From the NCBI GenBank assembly GCA_002478765.1, contig DLQO01000045.1, positions 50,532-114,531 on the forward strand: a DNA stretch of 64,000 nucleotides, read 5' to 3'. Below, piece by piece: positions 9,004-18,417 of the stretch. Position 1 is the stretch's first letter; each line of letters opens with the position of its first letter. The notes under the pieces were generated by a model. It was not told the DNA's origin. It searched no databases and saw only the letters and a list, made by a program, of their open reading frames with translations. Origin of the DNA: Flavobacteriales bacterium UBA7430 (GTDB lineage Bacteria > Bacteroidota > Bacteroidia > Flavobacteriales > UBA7430). The position numbers and the translations under genes are program-made.

Positions 9004-10011
9004 ATGAAAAACCTACTCTATTTCGTCACTCTCTTGTTATTCTCTTGCGGGACAATTCCTACCAACAAATCGTTGGTCAGCAACTTTGGCTACACACAAG
9101 GAACAACCTACAACATTCGTTACATGAGTCCTAATGGAGAAGATCTCAAGAATGACATCAATCGTGTACTACAACAAGTTGATTATTCATTATCTACTTA
9201 CAAAACGGAGTCTACCATCAGTAAGATAAACCGAAATGAATCAACAAAAACGGACTCATTATTTGTGCGCGTTTTTGAAGCGGCTGTGAGAATAGCTGAA
9301 GAAACAAATGGTTCATTTGACCCAACAATTGCTCCAATCGTCAATTACTGGGGCTTTGGTTTTGAGCAACCGCAAAACACAGACAAAGAGCTGCACGCTA
9401 ATCTCATGAAAACAGTAGGCTATGAAAAGCTTCAGCTGAAAGAGAATTTACTTTTTAAAACAAACCCAAACACACAACTAGACTTCAATGCCATCGCTCA
9501 AGGATTTACAGTTGATTTGATCGGAGAGGAATTACAAAAAAAAGGGATTAACGACTACATGATCGAAGTTGGTGGAGAACTGAAGTGCAAAGGGTATAAT
9601 GCTGATAATATGCTTTGGCGAATAGGCATCGATAAACCGACCGAAAACCTTCAGGAAAATCGATTTCAAGCCATCATAGAAGTTCATGATATGGCAGTTG
9701 CAAGCTCTGGGAACTATCGCAAGTTTAAAGTTGACGATCAGGACGGTTCAAAATATGCCCATACCATACATCCAAAAACTGGGAAACCCATTCAAACAGA
9801 TTTATTGAGTGTTACCATTCTAAGTAAATCTTGTATGGAAGCCGATGCTTATGCTACGGCATGTATGGTTATGGGAGTAGAAAAGAGTCTTAAATTCCTT
9901 AAGAAACATCCGGATTTGGATGCATTACTAATTTACACCGGACCTCAGGGTCAATGGTTAAATTACCAAACAGAAGGGTTTGCAACCATCAGTATTTACC
10001 AGGAACGTTAA
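9004..10011 (+). CDS. apbE: FAD:protein FMN transferase
   Basis: Transfers FMN from FAD to a threonine in target proteins, here most likely NqrB Thr215 and NqrC Thr209 from the operon just upstream. It is 335 residues, starting with a lipoprotein signal (LLLFSCG, lipidation at Cys15), so it acts outside the cytoplasmic membrane where the NqrB/NqrC sites are. Family motifs are YTQGTTYNIRY, the DPTIAPIVNYWGFG segment, DFNAIAQGFTVDLI, EVGGELKCKG, and the C-terminal AHTIHPKTGKP and ADAYATACMVMG metal/FAD-binding segments. Its own promoter appears to follow the nqrF terminator. rdgB begins 50 bases downstream. Confidence 0.95.
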   Translation: MKNLLYFVTLLLFSCGTIPTNKSLVSNFGYTQGTTYNIRYMSPNGEDLKNDINRVLQQVDYSLSTYKTESTISKINRNESTKTDSLFVRVFEAAVRIAEETNGSFDPTIAPIVNYWGFGFEQPQNTDKELHANLMKTVGYEKLQLKENLLFKTNPNTQLDFNAIAQGFTVDLIGEELQKKGINDYMIEVGGELKCKGYNADNMLWRIGIDKPTENLQENRFQAIIEVHDMAVASSGNYRKFKVDDQDGSKYAHTIHPKTGKPIQTDLLSVTILSKSCMEADAYATACMVMGVEKSLKFLKKHPDLDALLIYTGPQGQWLNYQTEGFATISIYQER

Positions 10012-10061
10012 CCGACACGTACTTAAATCCTTTGTTAATATTCTTAAAACTACAAACTGTC

Positions 10062-10637
10062 ATGAAAATCGTTTTTGCTACAAATAACCCAAATAAACTA
10101 AAGGAAATTAAAGCTCTTGTGCCTGACAAAATTAAAATCGTGAGTTTAATTGATATCGGTTGTACTGAAGACATTCCCGAAACAGGTGATACTTTAGAAG
10201 ACAATGCCTTTCAGAAAGCAAATTACGTCAAGGACCATTATGGATACGATTGCTTTGCTGACGATACCGGGTTAGAAGTTGATGCTCTTAACGGAAATCC
10301 GGGTGTTTATTCTGCCCGCTATGCTGGCCCTAATCGTAATGCTGAAGCTAACATGGGGAAAATCCTCTCAGAGCTCGATGGTAACAACCATCGTAAAGCA
10401 AATTTCAGGACAGCTATCGCTCTAATTTTAAATGGAAATAAACATCTTTTTGAAGGAAAAGTTGAAGGTGAAATTAGTACAGAGAAACTAGGAGAAAAGG
10501 GCTTTGGTTACGACCCAATTTTTGTACCAAAAAATGAAAAACGTAGTTTTGCACAAATGACACTCCAAGAAAAAGGAGAAGTTAGTCATCGAGGTAAAGC
10601 TGTCAAAAAATTAATAGAATACCTCAACCACTTATAG
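10062..10637 (+). CDS. rdgB: Non-canonical purine NTP pyrophosphatase (RdgB/HAM1 family)
   Basis: Hydrolyses ITP, dITP and XTP to monophosphates, cleaning deaminated purines from the nucleotide pool. I place the start at the ATG at 10062 because the protein then begins MKIVFATNNPNKLKEI, the invariant N-terminus of the family; the frame is open upstream to 9954, but that extension lies inside apbE. Further motifs are PETGDTLEDNAFQKA, ADDTGLEVDALNG, PGVYSARYAG and the C-terminal GFGYDPIFVP and SHRGKA. The 191-residue length is typical. Confidence 0.96.
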   Translation: MKIVFATNNPNKLKEIKALVPDKIKIVSLIDIGCTEDIPETGDTLEDNAFQKANYVKDHYGYDCFADDTGLEVDALNGNPGVYSARYAGPNRNAEANMGKILSELDGNNHRKANFRTAIALILNGNKHLFEGKVEGEISTEKLGEKGFGYDPIFVPKNEKRSFAQMTLQEKGEVSHRGKAVKKLIEYLNHL

Positions 10638-10736
10638 AATTAAACCCAATAGAATATTTGGTGCATTAAAGAAGGGAGACCTAAAATTGTTAATATCTTA
10701 CTCATGTAAAAAAGGTGATAAAATCAAAACATCTTT

Positions 10737-10744
10737 TATATTTG
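10737..10744 (+). promoter_or_regulatory. Predicted -7 box for dnaX
   Basis: TATATTTG matches TAnnTTTG and ends 28 bases before the dnaX ATG, in the 135-bp gap after rdgB. No clear TTG at -33. Confidence 0.45.
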
Positions 10745-10772
10745 AAAGTACTTCAACCAGTAATGATTACCC

Positions 10773-12539
10773 ATGACAAATTTCATTGTATCGGCACGTA
10801 AATATAGACCTCAAACCTTCGACACGGTGGTAGGACAACAGTCTATAACCAATACGCTGAAAAATGCCATTATCAATAATCATTTGGCTCAAGCTTTTTT
10901 GTTCTGTGGCCCCAGAGGTGTAGGTAAAACTACTTGCGCTCGTATACTTGCAAAAACAATCAATTGTTTAAATCTTTCCGAAGCAACCGAAGCATGTAAT
11001 GCATGTGAATCTTGCACATCATTTAACGAACAACACTCCTTTAACATACACGAGTTAGACGCTGCCTCTAACAATTCTGTTGAAGACATTCGAAATCTGG
11101 TTGAACAAGTACGAATTCCACCACAAGTAGGCGATCGGAAAATCTACATCATTGATGAGGTTCACATGCTCTCTCAAGCAGCTTTTAACGCATTCCTTAA
11201 GACATTGGAAGAGCCTCCAGCTCATGCTATTTTCATATTGGCCACAACCGAGAAGCATAAGATCATCCCAACGATTCTGTCTCGATGTCAAATTTTCGAC
11301 TTTAAACGAATCCAAGTAGAAGATGTAGCAAAACATCTAGGTGAAATATGCAAACAGGAAAACATAGAATTTGAATCAGATGCTTTACACATCATTGGTC
11401 AAAAAGCAGACGGTGCTTTACGAGATGGACTTTCAATTTTTGATAGAATGGTTAGCTTCAACCAAGCAAAAATAACCTACAAAGACACTATTGAAAATTT
11501 AAATATTCTTGATTATGATTATTACTTCAAAGTCATTGATCAAGCTTTACAGCAAGACATACCCTCTACTCTACTAACATTCAACGACATACTTAAAAAA
11601 GGATTTGACGGACACAACTTCATCAACGGTCTTGCTGAACACCTCAGAAATGTCTTGGTATGCAAGAACCCAAAAACAGTAGAGCTTATTGAAGTTGGAG
11701 ATACCATTAAAACAAAATACGTTACTCAATCTCAAAATTGCAATCAAGACTTTATTTTGAGAGCTTTAGAACTATGTAATGAATGTGACGTTCAATATAA
11801 ATCCAGCAGAAACCAGAGACTCCTCATTGAGCTGGGCTTGATGCAAATTTGTTCACTTTCCTCAGAAGGTGGACTAAAAAAAAAACGTCATAAGTCATTC
11901 ATCATAGCGCACACCTCACTTCACAAAACAAATTCAAAGCAAACAGTTTCGCCGAGTTCCATCAAAGAACAAATCAACCATTCCTATACTCAAAGGCCCG
12001 AACCAACTAAGGCTGAAAAATCGCAGAAAGCAAAACTCAAAAAAGCAAATCCTGCAATTTTAAATAAAATTAAAACAAGTGGACTGAGTGGTTTATCCAT
12101 AAACCAATTTCTCAATAAAAAGGAGACTGAAGAAAGCGAGCTAGAAATAAAAGCCGCTACGGGAGAATCTCGATCCGATTTCAGAGAAGACCAATTAAAT
12201 CCACTCTGGTTGGAGTATGCAAAAACCATAGAGAACAAAGGTAAAATATCCCTTTTCCGACTGTTTTCACAACAATTTCCGAAAATTGACAACAACTACC
12301 TACTTCATTTCCCCGTCGAAAGTCAGGCACTAGCAGAAGATCTACAAGCTGAGAAACCGGAATTACTTACGTTTTTGCGGAAATCATTAAATAATTATGG
12401 GATAAATATCGACTTCCCAGTTGTAGCCGTTGAAGAAAGCAAAACATTATACACACCTCAAGACAAATACAAACACATGGTCGAAAAGCATCCCAAGTTA
12501 ATGTATCTGAAAAAACTGTTAGATCTAGATTTAAACTAA
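10773..12539 (+). CDS. dnaX: DNA polymerase III subunits gamma and tau
   Basis: Clamp-loader ATPase of the replicative polymerase. The AAA+ domain has the P-loop GPRGVGKT at residues 46-53, a zinc-binding set Cys65, Cys75, Cys78 and Cys81, Walker B IIDEVH at 126-131, and the LSRCQIFDFKR sensor/arginine-finger region. A collar domain follows to about residue 370, then a variable, lysine-rich linker and a C-terminal domain. At 588 residues it corresponds to the tau-like form with an extra C-terminal domain. I saw no obvious slippery frameshift signal, although the run of A at 11877-11884 could be examined for one. Confidence 0.95.
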   Translation: MTNFIVSARKYRPQTFDTVVGQQSITNTLKNAIINNHLAQAFLFCGPRGVGKTTCARILAKTINCLNLSEATEACNACESCTSFNEQHSFNIHELDAASNNSVEDIRNLVEQVRIPPQVGDRKIYIIDEVHMLSQAAFNAFLKTLEEPPAHAIFILATTEKHKIIPTILSRCQIFDFKRIQVEDVAKHLGEICKQENIEFESDALHIIGQKADGALRDGLSIFDRMVSFNQAKITYKDTIENLNILDYDYYFKVIDQALQQDIPSTLLTFNDILKKGFDGHNFINGLAEHLRNVLVCKNPKTVELIEVGDTIKTKYVTQSQNCNQDFILRALELCNECDVQYKSSRNQRLLIELGLMQICSLSSEGGLKKKRHKSFIIAHTSLHKTNSKQTVSPSSIKEQINHSYTQRPEPTKAEKSQKAKLKKANPAILNKIKTSGLSGLSINQFLNKKETEESELEIKAATGESRSDFREDQLNPLWLEYAKTIENKGKISLFRLFSQQFPKIDNNYLLHFPVESQALAEDLQAEKPELLTFLRKSLNNYGINIDFPVVAVEESKTLYTPQDKYKHMVEKHPKLMYLKKLLDLDLN

Positions 12540-12596
12540 GCTACATCTACATAATTTATGTTGATCCTGAAATCAACAAGAAAAAATCAAACAAAA

Positions 12597-13487
12597 ATGA
12601 TTGAAAATCTAGACAAAGTCATAAACACAGCTGATGAAAAATTTGACTTTTCTGTATTCATTCCTACATGGAATAATTTAGAGTACTTAAAGCTATGTGT
12701 CTCGAGCATACAAAAAAACTCAACCACAAACATTCAACTGATTGTTCTTGTTAATGAAGGTGCAGATGGGACTCTGGATTGGTTAAAGACACAAAAAGAT
12801 TTAGATTACATTCATGCAAAGAAAAATATAGGAATCTGCTATGGTTTGAATGTATGTAGAAGTCTCGTTAAATCAGACTACGTAGCATACCTAAACGATG
12901 ATATGTACGCCCTACCAAACTGGGACAAAATACTGAAAGATGAAATTGCAAAGTTAAATACTAAACTTTTCATGATTTCGTCTACAATGATAGAGCCTCA
13001 TAACACCAAGAATCCATGTGTAAAGGTTCAAAATTATGGAGATTCTTTAGAGAACTTTAATGAAGAATTACTTTTAAAAGAATACAAAAATCTCAGCATT
13101 AAGGATTGGAGTGGCAGTACTTGGCCTCCTAACGTCGTTCACATCGACACATGGGATCTTGTGGGTGGATTGAGTGTTGAGTTTAGTCCGGGTATGTACT
13201 CGGACCCTGATTTCTCTAAAAAACTCTACGAAGCAGGAGTCCGCACATTCAAAGGTGTTGGGAATAGCCTTGTTTACCATTTTGGATCCAAATCCACCAA
13301 ACGTGTGAAAAAAAATACAGGGCGCGATATGTTTCTATTAAAATGGGGTATGGCCGCAAGTTTTTTCTCAAAAAACATATTAAAGATGGGCAAACCTTAC
13401 CACAAACTTCCTGAAAATCGAAAAATAACTTATTTGGAAAAGTCATTCCAAAAACTAAAATCGCTAAAAACTTTACTAGACCGATAA
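12597..13487 (+). CDS. Family 2 glycosyltransferase
   Basis: A GT-A fold glycosyltransferase that probably transfers a sugar from a nucleotide-sugar at the cytoplasmic membrane face; the substrate is unknown. It opens with FSVFIPTWNNLEYLKLCVSSIQKN, the first strand of the GT2 domain, and has LNDDMYALPNWD, equivalent to the DxD metal site, followed by a conserved-type SPGMYSDPDFSKKLYEAG region. I use the ATG at 12597 (MIENLDK), giving 296 residues; an in-frame ATG at 12558 would add 13 basic residues and cannot be excluded. It follows dnaX by 57 bases and may be read through from it. Confidence 0.8.
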   Translation: MIENLDKVINTADEKFDFSVFIPTWNNLEYLKLCVSSIQKNSTTNIQLIVLVNEGADGTLDWLKTQKDLDYIHAKKNIGICYGLNVCRSLVKSDYVAYLNDDMYALPNWDKILKDEIAKLNTKLFMISSTMIEPHNTKNPCVKVQNYGDSLENFNEELLLKEYKNLSIKDWSGSTWPPNVVHIDTWDLVGGLSVEFSPGMYSDPDFSKKLYEAGVRTFKGVGNSLVYHFGSKSTKRVKKNTGRDMFLLKWGMAASFFSKNILKMGKPYHKLPENRKITYLEKSFQKLKSLKTLLDR

Positions 13488-13513
13488 TATTCTTGATCGG
13501 TCAAAAGTTTTAA

Positions 13514-13786
13514 TTAAACCCGCAAATACTTCTTGTCGATATAAAAAGTACCAAAAGGTATGACGGCACCTAAAAGAACGATAATTAATTTCTTCAAAGT
13601 CCACTCATGCATTTGCATGAAATAAAGAGCAAAGCCTACGTAGGCTACAAAAAGTATTCCGTGAGGCATTCCAAGCATTTTAACGAAACTCGCATCGCCA
13701 TAAAAGTATTTAATCGGTGAGGCGATGAAAAGTAGAAGCAGGTAGGATGCACCCTCTAAGAAAGCGATAAATCGAAATAATTTCAT
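13514..13786 (-). CDS. DUF3817 family small membrane protein
   Basis: A 90-residue integral membrane protein of the DUF3817 (YdzA-like) type. FRFIAFLEGASYLLLLFIA forms the first helix, MLGMPHGILFVAYVGFALYF the second, and LIIVLLGAVIPFGTFYIDKK the third. The glutamate in FLEGxSY and the histidine in the PHG motif of helix 2 are the conserved polar residues of the family. No biochemical function is established. It converges with the glycosyltransferase and is separated from the downstream-oriented peroxidase gene by 92 bases. Confidence 0.8.
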   Translation of the reverse strand: MKLFRFIAFLEGASYLLLLFIASPIKYFYGDASFVKMLGMPHGILFVAYVGFALYFMQMHEWTLKKLIIVLLGAVIPFGTFYIDKKYLRV

Positions 13787-13878
13787 GCGGTTTTATTTTT
13801 ACAAATTTAAGGCTTGTGTAAGCAACATAACCCTTAATAAGCTCTAAGATTAATGGGGCAACACATTTACCTGAGGAA

Positions 13879-14943
13879 TTAATGAAAAGGGTTAGAAAAC
13901 TCGGACTTATTTAAAAACTCTTCATCCGTTAATGTTTTTAGAAAAGCCAATAGCGCCAACTTATCTTCCTTTGACAACAGCAAACCATCTCCAGTATTTT
14001 TCATTAGCGGGTCAATTGTTGATGAAAAATGGCCACCAAAATTATAGTGCTCCAATACTTCTTCTAAAGTTTCAAAACGACCATCATGCATGTAAGGACC
14101 CGTAACCTCTATATTTCTCAATGTGGGTGTTTTAAACTTAGCTCTATCCAGATCACTTCCGGTAGTTTCATACAAGCCAAGATCTTCAAAAGATTCCTCT
14201 GAATCCAAACCATTATTATGGAAAATATAGTCCGTAAAAAGAGGTGCCGAATGACAGTGGAAGCAATCAGCTCCTGTGGTAAAATTAGTTCGATCTTTGT
14301 TAAACAAATCCCACCCTTTAAGTTCTTGTGCGGTAAACATGACTTCTCCACGAGTCCACTGATCCCATTTTGAATTGCCTGAAATAAGAGTCCTTTCAAA
14401 TTGAGCCAATGCCTTTACCACATAACTAGAATCTATTTCATCAACATCAAAAGCCACTTTAAATAATTCAGGGTAGGTTGGGTGAGCATTTAACTTATTT
14501 GCCACATTTAACCAAGTATCATGCATTTCGATGGGATCTACAATAGGATCAAATGCTTGCTCCTCCAAACTAATTGTTCGTCCGTCCCAAAACAAAGTGG
14601 AACTCCAACCCAAATTAAAAAGGACCATCGCATTTCTATTACCCGATATACCATCTATACCAATGCTCAGGGGTTTCGACTCAGTAAATCCATTTTTTTG
14701 TTGATGACAAGAGGAACAAGACTGAGATCCGTTAGCACTCAAAAGAGGTTCGTGGAATAACATACGCCCCAAAGCAACCCCCTCCTCAGTCATGGGATTG
14801 TCAATTGGAATTACCATGGGAGGAAAATTAGACGGGAGGCTAAACTTATAAGGCGTGGTGGATTTCTTTTCATTCTGCAACTCAGAGTTGCAAGACAAAA
14901 TAAAACACACGGAAAATAAAATGATGATTAGATTCTTAATCAT
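13879..14943 (-). CDS. Di-haem cytochrome-c peroxidase family lipoprotein (MauG/CcpA superfamily)
   Basis: A periplasmic lipoprotein (signal peptide with lipobox FILSC, Cys18) of 354 residues with two c-type haem sites, Cys76-S-S-Cys79-His80 and Cys227-F-H-Cys230-His231. The first site lies in the SCSSCHQQKNGFTE segment, and LFWDGRTISLEEQA follows as in bacterial cytochrome-c peroxidases; the second haem domain has TPTLRNIEVTGPYMHDGRF with the conserved Met/His region. It probably reduces hydrogen peroxide with electrons from cytochrome c or acts as a MauG-like oxidase; sequence alone does not decide. Stands alone; a TATATTTA box at 14969-14976 on the minus strand with TTG about 21 bp upstream may be its promoter. 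Confidence 0.85.
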   Translation of the reverse strand: MIKNLIIILFSVCFILSCNSELQNEKKSTTPYKFSLPSNFPPMVIPIDNPMTEEGVALGRMLFHEPLLSANGSQSCSSCHQQKNGFTESKPLSIGIDGISGNRNAMVLFNLGWSSTLFWDGRTISLEEQAFDPIVDPIEMHDTWLNVANKLNAHPTYPELFKVAFDVDEIDSSYVVKALAQFERTLISGNSKWDQWTRGEVMFTAQELKGWDLFNKDRTNFTTGADCFHCHSAPLFTDYIFHNNGLDSEESFEDLGLYETTGSDLDRAKFKTPTLRNIEVTGPYMHDGRFETLEEVLEHYNFGGHFSSTIDPLMKNTGDGLLLSKEDKLALLAFLKTLTDEEFLNKSEFSNPFH

Positions 14944-15131
14944 TAGTAAACGCTGCTTTTCAATACCCTAAATATAAGAAATGTGCACGCATAAAGCCAA
15001 AACAAAAAACAGAGTTATAAAGAAATGATTTTTACCAAACGATTTATTTAAAAATGCTAATCCCTAGGTATAGCATTCAATTTATGGGCTATAATTTATG
15101 TGGGACAAAAGCTCTTTAGGTAAAATTGGAG

Positions 15132-15139
15132 TATATTTG
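15132..15139 (+). promoter_or_regulatory. Predicted -7 box for mqnE
   Basis: TATATTTG matches TAnnTTTG and ends 17 bases before the mqnE ATG, in the 213-bp gap between divergent genes. Confidence 0.5.
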
Positions 15140-15156
15140 TTAAGAATTTCAAGGCT

Positions 15157-16317
15157 ATGGTTGCAGAAGAAAAAAAGGACATTTATTTACACTCAGAAAT
15201 AGATTCAACACTCAAGTCGATTGCTCAAAAAGTACTTGATGATGAACGGATTACAGTTGAAGAGGGGGTTTATCTATTTGAACACGGAGAGCTTGGCTTT
15301 TTAGGAAGTTTAGCCGATTACATCCGAACTAAAAAACATGGTGATTACACCTACTTCAACAGAAACTTTCACATAGAGCCAACCAACATATGTGTTTTCG
15401 ATTGTAAATTTTGTTCTTACTCAAGATTACTCAAACATCGGCAAGAAGGCTGGGAATTAGATTCAGATGCCATTTTAAAAAAGGTCAAAGAATACGACGG
15501 CCAGCCCGTAACAGAGGTTCATATTGTAGGTGGTGTTCACCCCAAAATGGGTTTACACTACTTTGCTGATCTCATCCAAAGAATAAAGACACACAGACCT
15601 GGTTTACATATCAAAGCATTTACAGCCGTTGAATTGGAGTATATGTGTCGCAAAGCAAAAGTTTCATTTGAAGAAGGGTTAACCATTCTCAAGAATCACG
15701 GTCAAGATTCTCTACCAGGAGGAGGTGCAGAAATATTTGATGAAAAGATAAGGGCTCAAATTTGCGATGATAAGTGTACAACAGATCAGTGGTTAGAAAT
15801 TCATGAAACTGCCCACAAAGTTGGCATGCCTTCAAACGCCACACTCCTCTATGGTCATTACGAAAATTATGCACATCGTATCGATCACATGAATCGATTA
15901 AGAGTTTTACAAGATAAAACCAACGGTTTTAACACATTCATCCCTCTAAAATTCAGAAATGGAAATAATCAGATGTCTGATGTGCCAGAAGTTTCTATCA
16001 TCGAAGACTTGAAGATGTATGCCGTATCAAGAATTTTCCTTGACAATTTCAAACACATTAAAGCATATTGGCCTATGATAGGAAGAAATACGGCTCAAAT
16101 GTCTCTCAACTTCGGAGTTAATGACATCGATGGGACTATTGATGATTCCACCAAAATATACGCCATGGCAGGTGCTGAAGAACAAAGTCCAAACCTAAGT
16201 ACTCAAGAACTTTGTGAGTTGATTGAAAATATAGGTCGCCATCCCATTGAAAGAGGCACTCTATATAATGTCATCAACGACTATAAGGACTTTGATTGGT
16301 CACACCAAAAAGTATAA
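15157..16317 (+). CDS. mqnE: Aminofutalosine synthase (radical SAM)
   Basis: Joins the chorismate-derived enolpyruvyl benzoate with the adenosyl radical to give 6-amino-6-deoxyfutalosine, an early step of menaquinone synthesis by the futalosine route. It has 386 residues and the radical SAM cluster ligands Cys79, Cys83 and Cys86 (CVFDCKFCSY). The segment HIVGGVHPKMGLHYF and the SLPGGGAEIFDEKIRAQIC signature favour MqnE over the related MqnC and the F420 enzyme CofH. Transcribed alone from its own promoter and closed by the shared terminator with purC. Confidence 0.9.
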   Translation: MVAEEKKDIYLHSEIDSTLKSIAQKVLDDERITVEEGVYLFEHGELGFLGSLADYIRTKKHGDYTYFNRNFHIEPTNICVFDCKFCSYSRLLKHRQEGWELDSDAILKKVKEYDGQPVTEVHIVGGVHPKMGLHYFADLIQRIKTHRPGLHIKAFTAVELEYMCRKAKVSFEEGLTILKNHGQDSLPGGGAEIFDEKIRAQICDDKCTTDQWLEIHETAHKVGMPSNATLLYGHYENYAHRIDHMNRLRVLQDKTNGFNTFIPLKFRNGNNQMSDVPEVSIIEDLKMYAVSRIFLDNFKHIKAYWPMIGRNTAQMSLNFGVNDIDGTIDDSTKIYAMAGAEEQSPNLSTQELCELIENIGRHPIERGTLYNVINDYKDFDWSHQKV

Positions 16318-16334
16318 AGCTCAAATTGTAAAGC

Positions 16335-16370
16335 AAAAAAAAGGCGTCTTAGATCAAGACGCCTTTTTTT
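16335..16370. terminator. Bidirectional terminator between mqnE and purC
   Basis: A 9-bp perfect stem (AGGCGTCTT / AAGACGCCT) with a 5-base loop is flanked by a run of A upstream and seven T downstream, so it can end transcription from both convergent genes. Confidence 0.9.
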
Positions 16371-16383
16371 GCATAAAACTTTT

Positions 16384-17328
16384 TTAACTTAAGTAAGCTA
16401 ATATGTTTTTCTCAACTCTTTTCAATACATCAGAAACATCAGCCTTTTCAAACTTATCTCCTGTAATATTTTCATAAAGCTCAATATATCTTTCGGATAC
16501 AGAATCAGTAAAAGCTTCGTCCATGTCAGGGATTTGCTGACCATCTTTACCTTGAAAACCATTAGATATTAGCCACTGACGAACAAACTCTTTTGACAAT
16601 TGCTTTTGTGGCTCATCGGTATCCTGGCGCTCTGAATAACCATCAATGTAAAAATAACGTGATGAATCTGGAGTATGAATTTCATCAATCAAATTAATGT
16701 TTCCATCTATATCTTTACCAAATTCATATTTAGTGTCTACAAGAATTAGCCCCATTTCAGCAGCTATCTCTGTACCTCTCTGAAATATTTCTCTAGTGTA
16801 CTTCTCCAGAAGTAGGTAATCTTCTTCGGAAACAAGCCCTTGCTTTAGAATCTCTTCTCTAGAAATATCTTCATCATGTCCAACATCTGCTTTTGTTGTA
16901 GGCGTGAGGAGTGGATTAGGGAATTTGTCATTCTCTTTCATCCCATCAGGCATCTCAACTCCACAAATAACTCTTTTACCCGAACGGTACTCTCTCCAAG
17001 CGTGTCCAGAAAGGTATCCGCGAATTACCATTTCAACTTTAAAAGGCTCACAGTATTTCCCTACAGTAACCATTGGATCTGGAATATCTAACTTCCAGTT
17101 CGGTACAATGTCACTGGTAGCATCTAGAAATTTAGCCGCTATCTGGTTCAGTACTTGTCCTTTGAAAGGAATTCCCTTAGGCATCACAACATCGAAAGCA
17201 GAGATGCGATCTGAAACAATCATGACCAATAATTCATTGTTAATCGTGTATACTTCACGTACTTTTCCGTGATAAACATTTGACTGTCCCGGAAAATTAA
17301 AATCAGTTTTTAGAATCGTGTTTCCCAA
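16384..17328 (-). CDS. purC: Phosphoribosylaminoimidazole-succinocarboxamide synthase
   Basis: SAICAR synthetase: ATP-dependent ligation of aspartate to CAIR in purine synthesis. It is 314 residues, the longer form common in Bacteroidota. Motifs are YHGKVREVY (ATP binding), [39 protein letters not shown], and [13 protein letters not shown]. The N-terminus aligns with homologues only if translation starts at TTG (17328-17326); there is no nearby in-frame ATG. That start lies 26 bases inside the end of phoH, so the two genes are probably translationally coupled. Ends at a shared terminator. Confidence 0.95.
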   Translation of the reverse strand: MGNTILKTDFNFPGQSNVYHGKVREVYTINNELLVMIVSDRISAFDVVMPKGIPFKGQVLNQIAAKFLDATSDIVPNWKLDIPDPMVTVGKYCEPFKVEMVIRGYLSGHAWREYRSGKRVICGVEMPDGMKENDKFPNPLLTPTTKADVGHDEDISREEILKQGLVSEEDYLLLEKYTREIFQRGTEIAAEMGLILVDTKYEFGKDIDGNINLIDEIHTPDSSRYFYIDGYSERQDTDEPQKQLSKEFVRQWLISNGFQGKDGQQIPDMDEAFTDSVSERYIELYENITGDKFEKADVSDVLKRVEKNILAYLS

Positions 17329-18283
17329 TTTGTTTTTCTTTTAGGTGTTGTTGTTCTTTTTTATAAGCTTGAATAATTTTCATTACTAATTTGTGTCGTA
17401 TCACATCCTTTTCATCTAGGAATACGATACCAATACCCTTTACTTCAGATAGCAAATCAATGGCGTGTCTTAAACCAGACTTTTGACGGTTAGGTAAATC
17501 AACTTGTGTCATATCACCAGTAACTACAAACTTAGCAGAACGTCCCATACGTGTGAGGAACATTTTCATTTGTTGTACCGTCGTATTTTGAGATTCATCA
17601 AGTATTACGAAAGCATTGTCTAGCGTTCTACCTCGCATGAAAGCTAATGGTGCAATTTGAATGACTCTCTCCTCAATAAAAGCCTTCAATTTTTCGGCAG
17701 GAATCATGTCATTCAGCGCATCATAAAGAGGCTGCATGTAAGGGTCTAATTTGTCTTTCATGTCTCCGGGCAAAAAACCGAGATTCTCGCCAGCCTCTAC
17801 TGCAGGACGAGTTAATATAATTCTTTTTACTTCTTTATTCTTAAGAGCTCTTACAGCGAGAGCTACTGCAGTATACGTTTTACCTGTTCCCGCTGGGCCT
17901 ATGGCAAAAATCATATCATTGTCATGAGACAAATCAACCAACTTTCTTTGATTGGCTGTTCTAGCCTTAACCAATTTACCATGAGTTCCGTGAACAATAA
18001 CATCGTCATCTAATTCCAAAACGACATTGTGATCTTCCATAATCAATCGGTCGATGTTACTTTCTGTCAGTCGATTGTATTTATGGAAGTGCTGAATCAA
18101 TACTTGTAATTTTGTTTCAAACTGTTCAATAATCTCTTCTTCACCCAAAACAGTGATACTCCCTCCGCGTGCTATAATTTTCAGCTTGGGATAATAGGAT
18201 TTAATCAAGTCCAACTTGGAATTTCGTGTACCGTAAAGATCTATGGGATCGATGCCGGTTAAAGTAAACTTTTTTTCTGCCAA
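17303..18283 (-). CDS. PhoH-like P-loop ATPase
   Basis: A 326-residue PhoH-family ATPase, implicated in RNA metabolism in several bacteria. An N-terminal KH-like portion precedes the P-loop GPAGTGKT at residues 129-136; FVILDESQN is the Walker B region and [12 protein letters not shown] the following motif. Translation appears to start at TTG (18283-18281): the frame closes upstream at a TAA with no ATG or GTG between, and the next ATG is far inside the conserved region. Divergent from the SAM hydrolase gene across 134 bp and overlaps purC by 26 bases. Confidence 0.92.
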   Translation of the reverse strand: MAEKKFTLTGIDPIDLYGTRNSKLDLIKSYYPKLKIIARGGSITVLGEEEIIEQFETKLQVLIQHFHKYNRLTESNIDRLIMEDHNVVLELDDDVIVHGTHGKLVKARTANQRKLVDLSHDNDMIFAIGPAGTGKTYTAVALAVRALKNKEVKRIILTRPAVEAGENLGFLPGDMKDKLDPYMQPLYDALNDMIPAEKLKAFIEERVIQIAPLAFMRGRTLDNAFVILDESQNTTVQQMKMFLTRMGRSAKFVVTGDMTQVDLPNRQKSGLRHAIDLLSEVKGIGIVFLDEKDVIRHKLVMKIIQAYKKEQQHLKEKQIGKHDSKN

Positions 18284-18417
18284 ACAACTGATATTTATGT
18301 AGTTAAATGAATTCGTTTAAAATTCTTTTCAACTTAGATTATTTGCTTAATTTTAATGTCACAAAATAACAAATTTCGTTAATTTATTTCAAATAAAATT
18401 AGCTGTTTTTCAGCAAT

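Noticed and set aside
9954..10061. Longer rdgB start inside apbE
   Set aside because: The 36 extra residues overlap apbE and do not match the family; the ATG at 10062 gives the invariant N-terminus.
11877..11884. Run of A in dnaX as a programmed frameshift site for a gamma form
   Set aside because: A run of A is present, but I see no paired stop codon and stem-loop arrangement that would clearly produce a gamma subunit; many Bacteroidota make only the long form.
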